Source: Pseudomonas sp. QS1027 (lineage in GTDB: Bacteria; Pseudomonadota; Gammaproteobacteria; Pseudomonadales; Pseudomonadaceae). From it: a DNA stretch of 64,000 bases. The translations under genes were made by a program, and so were the position numbers. Positions within the stretch are counted from its first letter, which is position 1; each line of letters opens with the position of its first letter. The notes under the pieces were generated by a model. It had not been told where the DNA came from and made no database searches. It saw only the letters and a list, made by a program, of their open reading frames with translations. Positions 8,005 through 16,356 of this stretch are shown piece after piece. The stretch is from the NCBI RefSeq assembly GCF_002814235.1, contig NZ_PHSU01000004.1, positions 1-64,000 of the forward strand, read 5' to 3'.

Positions 8005-11000
8005 CTATCCGACATTCGCTTTATCGAAGAGCGTGTTGGAGCAATAGGGGTATCGGGTGCAATTCAGAAACTTGTTCTGGCGCAGGATCCAACCTTTTTT
8101 ACAAACAGGACAGAGCACGCGTTTGATCTGTTCAAGGGCCGCGTGAGTGATTGATGTTTGATGCTCGGACTCCAGCAGTTCCTTGACAAACATGCTTGGG
8201 CGTTCGGCGGCGCACAAAATGGAAACCCCTCGTTTTGCACGCGTCAGTGCGACATAAAACAGTCGACGTTCTTCCTCCCAGGGATCAGGTTGCACTGGCA
8301 GAAGGGCTTCGATCAGGTTGTCCATGGGCGCGTGGTCGGCGGGGAAACCTCGTTTTCCACTGTCCATGCCGACGAGGATCACATGATCGCGCCCCAGGCC
8401 CTTGGAGGCGTGCATGGAGTCCCAATGCACATCCAGTCCTGCCGGGGTGTATCGAGCAGTCAGGGCCTTGAGTTCATCGACCGTGAGTCCATCGGGCAAA
8501 CCTGAACGCTTGTTACGGGTAAGGACGAATACTTGCAGAGGCTCACGCCCCGCGTGTTGTTTGGCCAGTGCATCCAGTTCACTGTGCAGGGTCTCCAGAC
8601 GCGCCTGCGGCAAATCCGCATGTTCCACAATCCTGAGGGTGGGGCCAGGTATATGCCGGTTCGATACGACCTTTTTGTCAATGTGGCGATTGTTGGGTTG
8701 TTGACGTGACATCACAAAACTGCGCGCGACATTGGCAATTTGCTGCTCGCAGCGGAATGTGGCTGACAGCTTGCGCACATCGACGGAGCCCAATGCCAGA
8801 CGCGAGGACGGCACGGCCTGGGCGTCGGGCGAATACTTGAAGTCATGCAACGCGCGAAACTCGCTGATGTCGGAGCCCGCGAAGCGATTGATGGCTTGCC
8901 AGTCATCGCCCACGCAATAAAGCATGGCGTCTCCCTTTGCATGATCGAGCAAGGCGGCGACGAGATTGGCTCTGGCGCGGGAGATGTCCTGGAACTCATC
9001 CACCATGACGAATTTCACCGAGAAGTTCGCCGGTGGGTTGTTCTTCAGTATTTGTGTGCCATCGCGAATCATCGCGGCGAAATCCAGCAGTGGGGGATTC
9101 TGTTGGGCCATGAACCGGTCGAGGGACTCGCAATAGGGCTGCATCCACTTCAGAAAGCGGCGGCTGCGCTCTCTATTGGCCGGGTCCAGCAGTTCATAGC
9201 GATCTTGCAGTTCATTGAACGTCAGCCCCGAATCGCGATGCTGGCTGACGAAGTCTGCCAGCAGGGCGTGAAGGTCCGAATCGTGCACGAACGCTTGGAG
9301 AGCCTCTTTTTTTCGCTTCGGATTTTCGGGGTGGACTGCAATACCACAGGCCTTCAGTTGTTTTTCGAGTTTCAGAAAAATGCTGCCGTCGCGGATATCG
9401 GCACTGCGGGTTTGTATGAAACGCTTGCCTGTCGGCTGGAGCTCGGTAGCCGGCAGTGTCTGGAGAATGTCCTGTTTTACCTGTGCCCGCTGTTCATATT
9501 TTTGTCCCCCCAGGAATTTCGGGGCCTTGCCTGAGGCATCGAGGCCAAAGTGCTCGTGATAGACCGGCTCCATCCGAGGATCACTGGGGGTATAGGTGAA
9601 GTCCACTTCATAGTCGGCGCCTTTCTTGCTGGCGAGCTTGAGGGCCAGTGTCGGCGGGCACTTCTTTTCATAGGCGAAGTCAACCTCACGTAAGTACAAC
9701 CAGTTGTAGATTCTGGCCTCCTCGTGAGAACGGACAAATACACCCGGTTTCAGAGTCGGAACCGAGATATCCCATGATTGTCCTTCGCGCTGCTTGGACT
9801 TGACGTAGTCACGACAGAGCTGGTGGTAACGCTTTTCAAGCGTTGACAGCGGGATGGCGGTATCGGGTGCCGGATCGTTATCGCCGGGAAAGGGATAACG
9901 GTAGTAGGTCGCCCACTCAAACAAGTCTTCGGAAAATTGCGGGTTGGATGCAAGGCATTCACTCAGGTGTTGCTTGAGCAAATGTGGGTGTTTATTGAAC
10001 TGGACCAGTTTCGGTCGGCGCGGTCCTGATCCTTGTTGATTCAAGGCATGCTGGTGCAGCCAGAGTTGCAAACCCAGGGAGTGAAAGGTTCTGGCCTTGA
10101 TCTTGACGGTGCGTCCCAGTTCACGGTTTACCCGATCTTTTATTCGTTCGCGGATTTCGTTTGCGGCATTTTTGTTGAAGGCGAGGATGATCATCTCATC
10201 ATCTTTGAAATACCCGGCCTTCAAGGCAAAGCCGGCCTTGGCGACGATGACTGAGGTTTTCCCCGAGCCGGCGGCAGCGACCGTCAGGTTCGAGTCATCG
10301 AAACTCAACGCCGCCTCGACCTGTTCCTTGGTCAGGGCCTGGGACTCTATGTTCTTGAAGTAGTCTTCATGAGCCTGGGCGGCGCGCTGCATCCACAGAT
10401 TGTTCATTGACTCACGGTGTTGGTCATCTTTGGTGAACTGGCGGTTCAGCGACTCCCAACGCTTGAGTAGCTGTTCTATGCGGTGGCGCTCAACGACCGG
10501 TGACAATTTCAAGAGTGACACCGCCTGATGGTGGCGCTGAATGAAGCGTTTGCAGTCAGCCAGGAAGGGCCGGTAGCGGCTTGCCCGGATGTATCGGTCG
10601 GGAGGTGTGAAAGCCTTGTTGGCAATCTCTATGGCAGCGAGTTCCTGACTGATTAGCGTCAGTAAGCCTAAGCTCTGTGTTGTGTAATGGCGCTTCAAGC
10701 GTTCCTGGAAGTCGGTTATGGATCGACGAGATCCCAGGAGCGTGAAGGTTTTAATGTCAGGTTTGTCTTGAGCCGTTTTGGGCTTCGAGACACGGGTGAT
10801 CTGCAGACAGCCGAGTCCCAGCAAACCAAGTAACCTTGGATACCTGGTGGAAATTCCGGTCACTCGGAAAAGGTCGAACGTCATCTTTGTTTGATGGCAG
10901 AGGATCATCTGGTTGGATTCGATGCTGAGAGTCTTGCGTACTCGCAAGTTGAATTTTTCTACCCAACCGGGTTCCTGGTATTTGAAAGAAATGGGTGTGT

Positions 11001-11025
11001 TCACCGGTAGAGCGGTGGTGGGCAT
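8005..11025 (-). CDS. UvrD/HelD-type SF1 helicase with embedded PD-(D/E)XK-like nuclease motifs and C-terminal zinc finger
   Basis: Large protein (1006 residues from ATG at 11025; a TTG two codons earlier is possible). The first ~235 residues resemble the N-terminal region of helicase IV-like proteins. The SF1 helicase core begins with Walker A AAAGSGKT (about residues 250-257) and a motif Ia stretch ILAFNKNAANEIRER; later come the Walker B box FVMVDEFQDI, VGDDWQAINRF, motif IV-like SATFRCEQQI and the motif VI region FYVALTRAKRGV. Between the helicase halves (about 428-498) sits a segment with a conserved Glu (RSHEEARIYNWL), an Asp (EVDFTY) and E-x-H (YHEHFG), the spacing of a PD-(D/E)XK nuclease. 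The C-terminus has CPVC-x14-C-x5-C, like topoisomerase-type zinc fingers. It is a single gene with no partner; base composition is visibly less GC-rich than its neighbours, suggesting acquisition. Likely DNA repair, processing or defence; exact role unknown. Confidence 0.82.
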   Translation of the reverse strand: MPTTALPVNTPISFKYQEPGWVEKFNLRVRKTLSIESNQMILCHQTKMTFDLFRVTGISTRYPRLLGLLGLGCLQITRVSKPKTAQDKPDIKTFTLLGSRRSITDFQERLKRHYTTQSLGLLTLISQELAAIEIANKAFTPPDRYIRASRYRPFLADCKRFIQRHHQAVSLLKLSPVVERHRIEQLLKRWESLNRQFTKDDQHRESMNNLWMQRAAQAHEDYFKNIESQALTKEQVEAALSFDDSNLTVAAAGSGKTSVIVAKAGFALKAGYFKDDEMIILAFNKNAANEIRERIKDRVNRELGRTVKIKARTFHSLGLQLWLHQHALNQQGSGPRRPKLVQFNKHPHLLKQHLSECLASNPQFSEDLFEWATYYRYPFPGDNDPAPDTAIPLSTLEKRYHQLCRDYVKSKQREGQSWDISVPTLKPGVFVRSHEEARIYNWLYLREVDFAYEKKCPPTLALKLASKKGADYEVDFTYTPSDPRMEPVYHEHFGLDASGKAPKFLGGQKYEQRAQVKQDILQTLPATELQPTGKRFIQTRSADIRDGSIFLKLEKQLKACGIAVHPENPKRKKEALQAFVHDSDLHALLADFVSQHRDSGLTFNELQDRYELLDPANRERSRRFLKWMQPYCESLDRFMAQQNPPLLDFAAMIRDGTQILKNNPPANFSVKFVMVDEFQDISRARANLVAALLDHAKGDAMLYCVGDDWQAINRFAGSDISEFRALHDFKYSPDAQAVPSSRLALGSVDVRKLSATFRCEQQIANVARSFVMSRQQPNNRHIDKKVVSNRHIPGPTLRIVEHADLPQARLETLHSELDALAKQHAGREPLQVFVLTRNKRSGLPDGLTVDELKALTARYTPAGLDVHWDSMHASKGLGRDHVILVGMDSGKRGFPADHAPMDNLIEALLPVQPDPWEEERRLFYVALTRAKRGVSILCAAERPSMFVKELLESEHQTSITHAALEQIKRVLCPVCKKGWILRQNKFLNCTRYPYCSNTLFDKANVG

Positions 11026-11221
11026 ATTCAAAGAGAATCAACCTGGCGAGATATGGCAAAAAGATGGCACTTTGCCGACTCTAACCGCTTAAGTGGCTAC
11101 CTGGCTATCGTGAGCCATTGGCTGTCCTGGAATGGGCAATGGAGAACAAAAAAATATTGTCATAAATTGTTTCTAGTTGGCATGCTGGCGGGCTTCCTAC
11201 CCCTGCGGAGACCCGTCCCAG

Positions 11222-12346
11222 ATGCCTGCCGTGGCTGCTCACCCGACCGATTCCGCCTCCCGCCGTTCCGCCACCGTCCTGGCCCTGTGCCTGCCCAGCG
11301 ACGTGCTGCTTTACCTGTTGCTGCCGATGAACACCCAGGCCTTCGGCGTGACCCTGGCCCAGGCCGGGGTGTTGCTGGCGGCCAACCGACTGGTGCGGAT
11401 TTTCGGCTACAGCTATGTGCTGCGTTATTACGCCCGTCACGGCGACCGCTCGACCCTGATGCTGGCGGCCGGGGCGGCCGCGTTCTGCGCCCTGGGCAAC
11501 TCGCTGATCTCCGGTTTTGGCTGGTTATTGCTGCTGCGCCTGGTCTGGGGCCTGGCCTTTGCCGCGATGAACCTGTCCACCCAGGTGCTGGCAACCCTGG
11601 AGCCGAGCGGTGCCGCACGCCGGGCGGGGCGTTCACGGGGAGTGATCGCCATCGGCCCGATGATCGCGCTGGCCGTGGGTGGCTGGTTGAGCCTGCACTT
11701 CGGGCCGCGGCTGATTTTCCTGCTGCTGTGTGGCTCGGCCCTGGTTGGCCTGTGGGTGGCGCGCGGGTTGCCGACGGTGGGGCATGAACTGGCGGCGCCT
11801 TCCGGGCGGCGCTTCAAGCGGCCGGACAGCGTGGCAATGTGGTCCTTTGTCGAGGGCGTGGCGCTGGACGGGCTGTTTATCTTCGGCCTGTCGGTGCAGG
11901 CCTCCGCGGTATTGGGCGGCAATGCGGTGATCATTGCCGGGCTCTTGATGGCCCTGCGTTATGCCTCGGAAATGTTCCTCAGCCCCTTGGGCGGTCGGGC
12001 GGCCGACAGTTATGGCGTGGTGCGCATGTTGCTGCTGTTCTCGATCCTCAGCGGCCTGGCCCTGGCCGCTTTCGGCAGCCACTGGCTGATCTTCGGTGCC
12101 GGTGCGGTGCTGATTCTGCGGGCACTGCAACTGCCGCTGGTGGTGACCCTGGTGGCCGAGCGCAATCCGGGGGCCGGACGGGTCCAGGCCCTGGCCTCGA
12201 ATGCGGTGTGGCGCGATATCGGTGCCGGTGTCGGACCCTTGCTGGCGGGTGTGCTGTTGCCGGTGGCCTCGGCCAGTTGGGTCTATTCCCTGGCCGGTCT
12301 GGCGATTGCACTGAGTGCGCTGGGTTGTGTGGTCTGGCGGCGTTAG
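11222..12346 (+). CDS. MFS transporter (12-helix type)
   Basis: Major facilitator protein of 374 residues from ATG 11222, which has a GGAG about 11 bases upstream; a frame starting at 11177 is less likely. About eleven to twelve hydrophobic segments alternate with basic loops (for example RYYARHGDRSTL and SGAARRAGRSRG), as in drug/metabolite exporters. Substrate cannot be inferred. It stands between the helicase (divergent) and the AT-rich gap before the acyltransferase-oxidase fusion. Confidence 0.8.
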   Translation: MPAVAAHPTDSASRRSATVLALCLPSDVLLYLLLPMNTQAFGVTLAQAGVLLAANRLVRIFGYSYVLRYYARHGDRSTLMLAAGAAAFCALGNSLISGFGWLLLLRLVWGLAFAAMNLSTQVLATLEPSGAARRAGRSRGVIAIGPMIALAVGGWLSLHFGPRLIFLLLCGSALVGLWVARGLPTVGHELAAPSGRRFKRPDSVAMWSFVEGVALDGLFIFGLSVQASAVLGGNAVIIAGLLMALRYASEMFLSPLGGRAADSYGVVRMLLLFSILSGLALAAFGSHWLIFGAGAVLILRALQLPLVVTLVAERNPGAGRVQALASNAVWRDIGAGVGPLLAGVLLPVASASWVYSLAGLAIALSALGCVVWRR

Positions 12347-12829
12347 GGATGTGACAGTGGTTTGGTCACGGCATGAGGGTAAGTACTGCGCTGGTGGTGA
12401 TATCGCCATTCGAATTTGTTATTTGAACAGCGAGCATTTCAGGCAAACCCAATGTGATTTCTTATATGAAGAAATAATCTCTGGGTGATCAGCATGAAGT
12501 GATAAACGGTGGGACTTGGACTGACAACATAAATAGGAATAGCTGTTAGTCATGCCGCCTGTCGTTTCCCCTGAAAACGTCGGTTTTTCCAAATCAAAGA
12601 CTTGAGTTCGGGCTCGCTCTCGTGGCCTGAACATGCCTGTTTTTGTTCGCCAGTCAACTGTCAAGATTGACAGTTGTCATTTTTTTTTCTGGGTTTTACG
12701 GTTTTACGGTGAGTTGACAGGAGGTTTGAGGAGTGAGGAGTACTTGTCTGTTCGAGCCCTTGCCCCGTTGATTCTGCCGTGCGACGAGAGGCGAGATGGA
12801 TATTGATTGATCCTGTGGAGGGATTGGCC
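12347..12829. other. AT-rich gap before the acyltransferase-oxidase gene
   Basis: This 483-base stretch is clearly richer in A+T than its surroundings. It contains an intrinsic-terminator-like hairpin (12655-12688), the tandem GGTTTTACGGTTTTACGG just after it and a TTGACA (12714-12719) that could be a -35 box, but I could not match a convincing -10. A short minus-strand frame (12419-12664) has no supporting features. The gap probably carries the promoter and leader of the gene at 12830. Confidence 0.5.
12655..12688 (+). terminator. Intrinsic terminator / possible attenuator upstream of the fusion gene
   Basis: CAACTGTCA (12655-12663) and TGACAGTTG (12668-12676) form a perfect 9-bp stem with an AGAT loop, followed by nine T residues (12680-12688). 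It may end transcription from the MFS gene 310 bases upstream, end a small RNA, or act in the leader of the gene that starts 141 bases later. Confidence 0.65.
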
Positions 12830-15718
12830 ATGACCACCGCTGCTACTGTTGAACTTCAGCGCGACGATCTTGTTTTCATGTTTCCGGGGCAGGGGGCCGA
12901 CCCACGCGGTGGACTGTGTGCGCTCTATGCGGTCAGCCCAAGGATCGCCGACATCATCGAGAATGTCCTCGCCCAGGTGGACACCGCACTTGAGCGTAAT
13001 ACCCGGCAATTGAGGCCGATCAGACAGGGACAGGTCCGTGCTGTCCTGTTGAATGAGGACAGAACGCTGGAGCTCCCCGTCGGCCTTCCACAAATGGCCG
13101 GTTATGCGGCCTCCGTGGCTTTGCAGCAGGTACTCCTGGCCATGGGGATTCGTCCCAGGGCCATCGTGGCCCAGAGCCTGGGTGAGATTGCCGCACTGGT
13201 CTGTGCGGATGTGTTCGATATCGGCCATGGTGTCGATGCGGTCTGTGCATTGAACAATGCCTATCTGGACCATGAGGGCCAGGGCGCCATGGTGCTGGTC
13301 GGTGCTTCAGCAGAGGACACAGAGCGCTTGCTGCAGGCCGTGGGGCGCCCGGACCTGGTGTTGGCGTGCGTCAATACGGCGCGGCAGTGCGTGGTCAGCG
13401 GTCCCAACCCGGCCATCGAGGCGCTGTTCGAGGCGGTAGCGGTTGATGGCAAGCCCAGGTTGCATCGTCTGGCACTCCCTTACGCGTCACATCATCCGGC
13501 GCAGGTTTCAGTTGCCATGCGTTTCCTCGATGAACTCCGGGCCCTGCCGCAACGGCCGCTGCGGGGTGCGATTCATTCCAGCGTTGGCCGCAGGATCTAC
13601 ACCGACGCGGATGACCTTCAGCAGGCCATGGCCGATTGCGTGATCAAACCGGCTGACCTGCCCCATGCGCTGCTGAGCGTGCCGCTGACGGCGCGGACCC
13701 TGTTCGTCGACATGGGCATTGGCGACAGCCTGGCCCGGTGCGTGGGCAGTACCTTGGCCGGGGGACGCGCACTGGCGCCCTTGGCGAAAAGCTCGGCAGA
13801 GTTGACGGCGCTTTTTGCCGATATCGCCCCGGTCAAGGACCGCGATAAGCCGGCGTCAGCGCCTGCTACCGAGGCGTTGGTCGAGCATCTGAAAACCGCG
13901 CTTTTCGGTCCGGTCCCGGCGTCGTCACGTCAGTTGGCGGCCTCTGTATTGGCCGCCGATGCCTTCAGGCACCGGATCGGCGAGGACACCCTGGCGTTGC
14001 ACCGGGGCAGCTATGAACGTTTGCGCCTGCTGATCGCAGCCTTGCCGAAAGGCCTGTTCAGCGACCCCGGCCTGCTCCTGGCGCTGGCGGAGTGGACGGG
14101 GGTGGTCGATGTCTCGCTGTGCATTGCCTTCTCCATTCAATACGGGCTGTGCATCGGCACTATCAGGGAGTTCGAGCAGGGCAATCCGCTGGCGGTCGAG
14201 ATGCGCGAGGCACTGGAGTCGGGGGAAAAGGTCAGCGCCTACATGATCACCGAGATCGGTGGCGGCAATAGCCAGATAGCGACCCGGACCGAAGCGGTCT
14301 TTGACCCGGTCACCCGCGAATTTGTCCTGCATACGCCCGACAACGGAGCCCTGAAGTTCACCAACGTGGGGATCGGCGACCAGGTCAAGGTCGGCGTGGT
14401 ATGCGCGCGTCTGCGGGTGGGTGATAAGGACTGTGGGGTGTTTCCCTTCGTCCTGGATATCAGCGATCACAACGGACCCCGGCCCGGGGTGCGGATGTCC
14501 TTGCCGACGGAAATCGCGCTGGTGCCCTTCGACTATGGCCTGGCGGGGTTCGATCAGGTCCGGCTGCCGTTTTTCGCCTGGCTGTCCGATCAGGCCAGGA
14601 TCGACGAGCACGGGGTATTCAGCGACCCGCTGGGCGATCATGACAAGCGCCTGGTTCGCACGCTGGTGGCGCCGGCCCATGTCTGGGTGATGGCGTCCGT
14701 TGCCTTGGCGGCCGCGACCCGGGCCAGCGTTGCCTTGGCGCTGAGCCATTCGACGCGTCGCTCGACCATGGCCAGGATCGCCCCCGAAGCCAGCCTGTTG
14801 CGTTACAACACACAGCGTCGCTCGTTGTTCGGCTGTCTGGCCAGTGCCTATGCCGTGACGTGCCTGGTCAACGATTCGACGCGGATCTGGATGCGCCAAC
14901 TCGATGAACGCAATGTTTCGGGACATGCCGATACCAGCTTGCTGACGTGGGCGCCCTGGTCTTCGGCCAATCGCGCACTGGCGTTGACCAAGGCCCTGAG
15001 CGCCTGGACAGCGGAAGAGGTGACCGCCGAATGCCGGCTGCGTTGTGGTGTGGCCGGTGACCTGACCTTGAATCGCTTTCTCGAATACCAGGGCCTGGGG
15101 CATGTCTTCAATGACGCCGGCGGCAATAACCTGCTGATTATCCTGGATACCGCCCGAGGGCTGATGACTTCGCCCTTGTCGGCCCCGGTCAGCCCTGTGC
15201 GGATGGATGACCTGCTGGATCCGCAGGTCTGGCTGTACCTCTTCCGGGCTCGGGAACAGCGGCTGGTCGAGTCCCTGCGCGAGCATGTCGAGGCGAACAG
15301 CGCCTTGTACAGCGACCCCATGGATGTCTGGAATCCATTGCTGGTCAGTGCTCGCGAGGTGGGTGAGGCCCACGGGTTGCGGGTGATGATGGAAAGTACC
15401 GCAAGGGCCGTCGAGGCCGTCGAATCGTCGCAGGCGAAAACCTTGCTGGGCCTGCTCAGCGCCTTGTTTGCCCTTGGGCGAATCAGTCGTCATGCGGCCT
15501 GGTTCATGAGCGAAGGCCTGCTCGACGACGCGTGCTACCGCAGCCTTGAGTCCAGCCAGGACAAGCTCTGCAGCCAGTTGGCCGAGCATACCTCGGTGTT
15601 GATTGATGCCTTTGGTTACCCGGACAGTGCAACCCAGGCGCCCATCGCCGATCCACGCACGGACTACGCCAGTGCCCTGGCGGCGGCCCTGCGCTGGAAT
15701 GTCGGCGCGGTCGGCTAA
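12830..15718 (+). CDS. Acyltransferase - acyl-CoA-oxidase-like fusion protein
   Basis: 962 residues. The start at 12830 has GGAGGG 7 bases upstream, deciding it over an in-frame ATG at 12779. Residues 1 to ~330 are an acyl-carrier-protein transacylase fold: FPGQG (18-22), the nucleophile elbow AQSLGE with S116, and a late histidine in YASHHPAQ. The Arg that holds the carboxylate of malonyl/methylmalonyl groups in FabD and PKS AT domains is not seen (ALNNAYL in that place), so a non-carboxylated acyl group is more likely. After a linker (~340-370), residues ~370-960 follow acyl-CoA oxidases: LHRGSYERL, the flavin/substrate segment MITEIGGGNSQIATRTEA, FPFVLDISDHNGPRPGV, and a C-terminal helical domain. 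In oxidases a YEGDN-like motif holds the catalytic Glu; here the aligned stretch is DAGGNN with G764. The predicted protein therefore loads an acyl group and binds flavin, but may not do normal alpha-beta oxidation. No ACP or PKS gene is nearby. Confidence 0.8.
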   Translation: MTTAATVELQRDDLVFMFPGQGADPRGGLCALYAVSPRIADIIENVLAQVDTALERNTRQLRPIRQGQVRAVLLNEDRTLELPVGLPQMAGYAASVALQQVLLAMGIRPRAIVAQSLGEIAALVCADVFDIGHGVDAVCALNNAYLDHEGQGAMVLVGASAEDTERLLQAVGRPDLVLACVNTARQCVVSGPNPAIEALFEAVAVDGKPRLHRLALPYASHHPAQVSVAMRFLDELRALPQRPLRGAIHSSVGRRIYTDADDLQQAMADCVIKPADLPHALLSVPLTARTLFVDMGIGDSLARCVGSTLAGGRALAPLAKSSAELTALFADIAPVKDRDKPASAPATEALVEHLKTALFGPVPASSRQLAASVLAADAFRHRIGEDTLALHRGSYERLRLLIAALPKGLFSDPGLLLALAEWTGVVDVSLCIAFSIQYGLCIGTIREFEQGNPLAVEMREALESGEKVSAYMITEIGGGNSQIATRTEAVFDPVTREFVLHTPDNGALKFTNVGIGDQVKVGVVCARLRVGDKDCGVFPFVLDISDHNGPRPGVRMSLPTEIALVPFDYGLAGFDQVRLPFFAWLSDQARIDEHGVFSDPLGDHDKRLVRTLVAPAHVWVMASVALAAATRASVALALSHSTRRSTMARIAPEASLLRYNTQRRSLFGCLASAYAVTCLVNDSTRIWMRQLDERNVSGHADTSLLTWAPWSSANRALALTKALSAWTAEEVTAECRLRCGVAGDLTLNRFLEYQGLGHVFNDAGGNNLLIILDTARGLMTSPLSAPVSPVRMDDLLDPQVWLYLFRAREQRLVESLREHVEANSALYSDPMDVWNPLLVSAREVGEAHGLRVMMESTARAVEAVESSQAKTLLGLLSALFALGRISRHAAWFMSEGLLDDACYRSLESSQDKLCSQLAEHTSVLIDAFGYPDSATQAPIADPRTDYASALAAALRWNVGAVG

Positions 15719-15827
15719 AGCTGCCGGGCGTGCAATGAGTTGCGTGGTTTGGCGGCGTTAGCCGATTGGTACCGCACAGATCGGCGGAAATGGACCTTTC
15801 CATCGCCGGTCGCTGACCTTAGCCTCG

Positions 15828-15855
15828 CTGGGGTGATGAATGCCGATCACCCCAG
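15828..15855. promoter_or_regulatory. Perfect palindrome before the SnoaL-like gene
   Basis: CTGGGGTGAT (15828-15837) and ATCACCCCAG (15846-15855) are perfect inverted repeats around 8 bases, ending 3-4 bases before the AGGAG ribosome-binding site of the SnoaL-like gene. It could be an operator, or an mRNA hairpin that controls access to that site. No T run follows, so a terminator is unlikely. Confidence 0.5.
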
Positions 15856-15868
15856 CCAGGAGCTGACC

Positions 15869-16255
15869 ATGCCGACCCTTGAAACCCTCGAACGCTTTAT
15901 CGCCCAGGTCGAGGCCAATGCCCATGCCGAAGCGGTCGAAGCCTTCTATACCGCCGATGCTTCCCTGCAAGAGAACCAGGAACCGCCGCGAGTCGGGCGT
16001 GATTTTCATATCGCCAAGGAGCGGGCGATGATGTCGCGGGTGCGCTCCATGAGCTCGACCTGCGTACGTCCGGCCTTTCTTGATGGCGACCATGTGGCCA
16101 TCCGCTGGATTTTCCGCTTCGAGTGGGCCGACGGCAGCGTCACCCGCATGGAGGAAATCGCCCACCAGCGTTGGGAGGGCGAGCGTATCGCCGAGGAGCA
16201 GTTTTTCTATGATCCGCAGCAACGCATTCCGAGCAAACCGGGTGTTGCCGCCTAG
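15869..16255 (+). CDS. SnoaL/NTF2-like small protein
   Basis: 128-residue protein with the pattern of the SnoaL/NTF2 fold: an N-terminal helix (TLETLERFIAQVE), a pocket segment (FYTADASLQENQEPPRVGRDF) and strands VAIRWIFRFEWADGSVTRMEEIAHQRWEGERIAEEQFFYD. Members range from polyketide cyclases and isomerases to small-molecule binders; which one this is cannot be told. AGGAG lies 6 bases before ATG 15869; an upstream ATG (15836) falls inside the palindrome and is less likely. It follows the acyltransferase-oxidase gene by 150 bases on the same strand and precedes a LysR gene. Confidence 0.72.
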   Translation: MPTLETLERFIAQVEANAHAEAVEAFYTADASLQENQEPPRVGRDFHIAKERAMMSRVRSMSSTCVRPAFLDGDHVAIRWIFRFEWADGSVTRMEEIAHQRWEGERIAEEQFFYDPQQRIPSKPGVAA

Positions 16256-16356
16256 GGCTACGGATTGACTCGGCAGGATATTGCTCAACTGCTGATTGCG
16301 TGTGACGCATCTATCACCGCTGGCGATTACCGCAGGCGCTCGCTATGCTGGGCGCC

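Noticed and set aside
12419..12664. 81-codon minus-strand frame in the AT-rich gap
   Set aside because: Overlaps the terminator hairpin and has no ribosome-binding site or known pattern.
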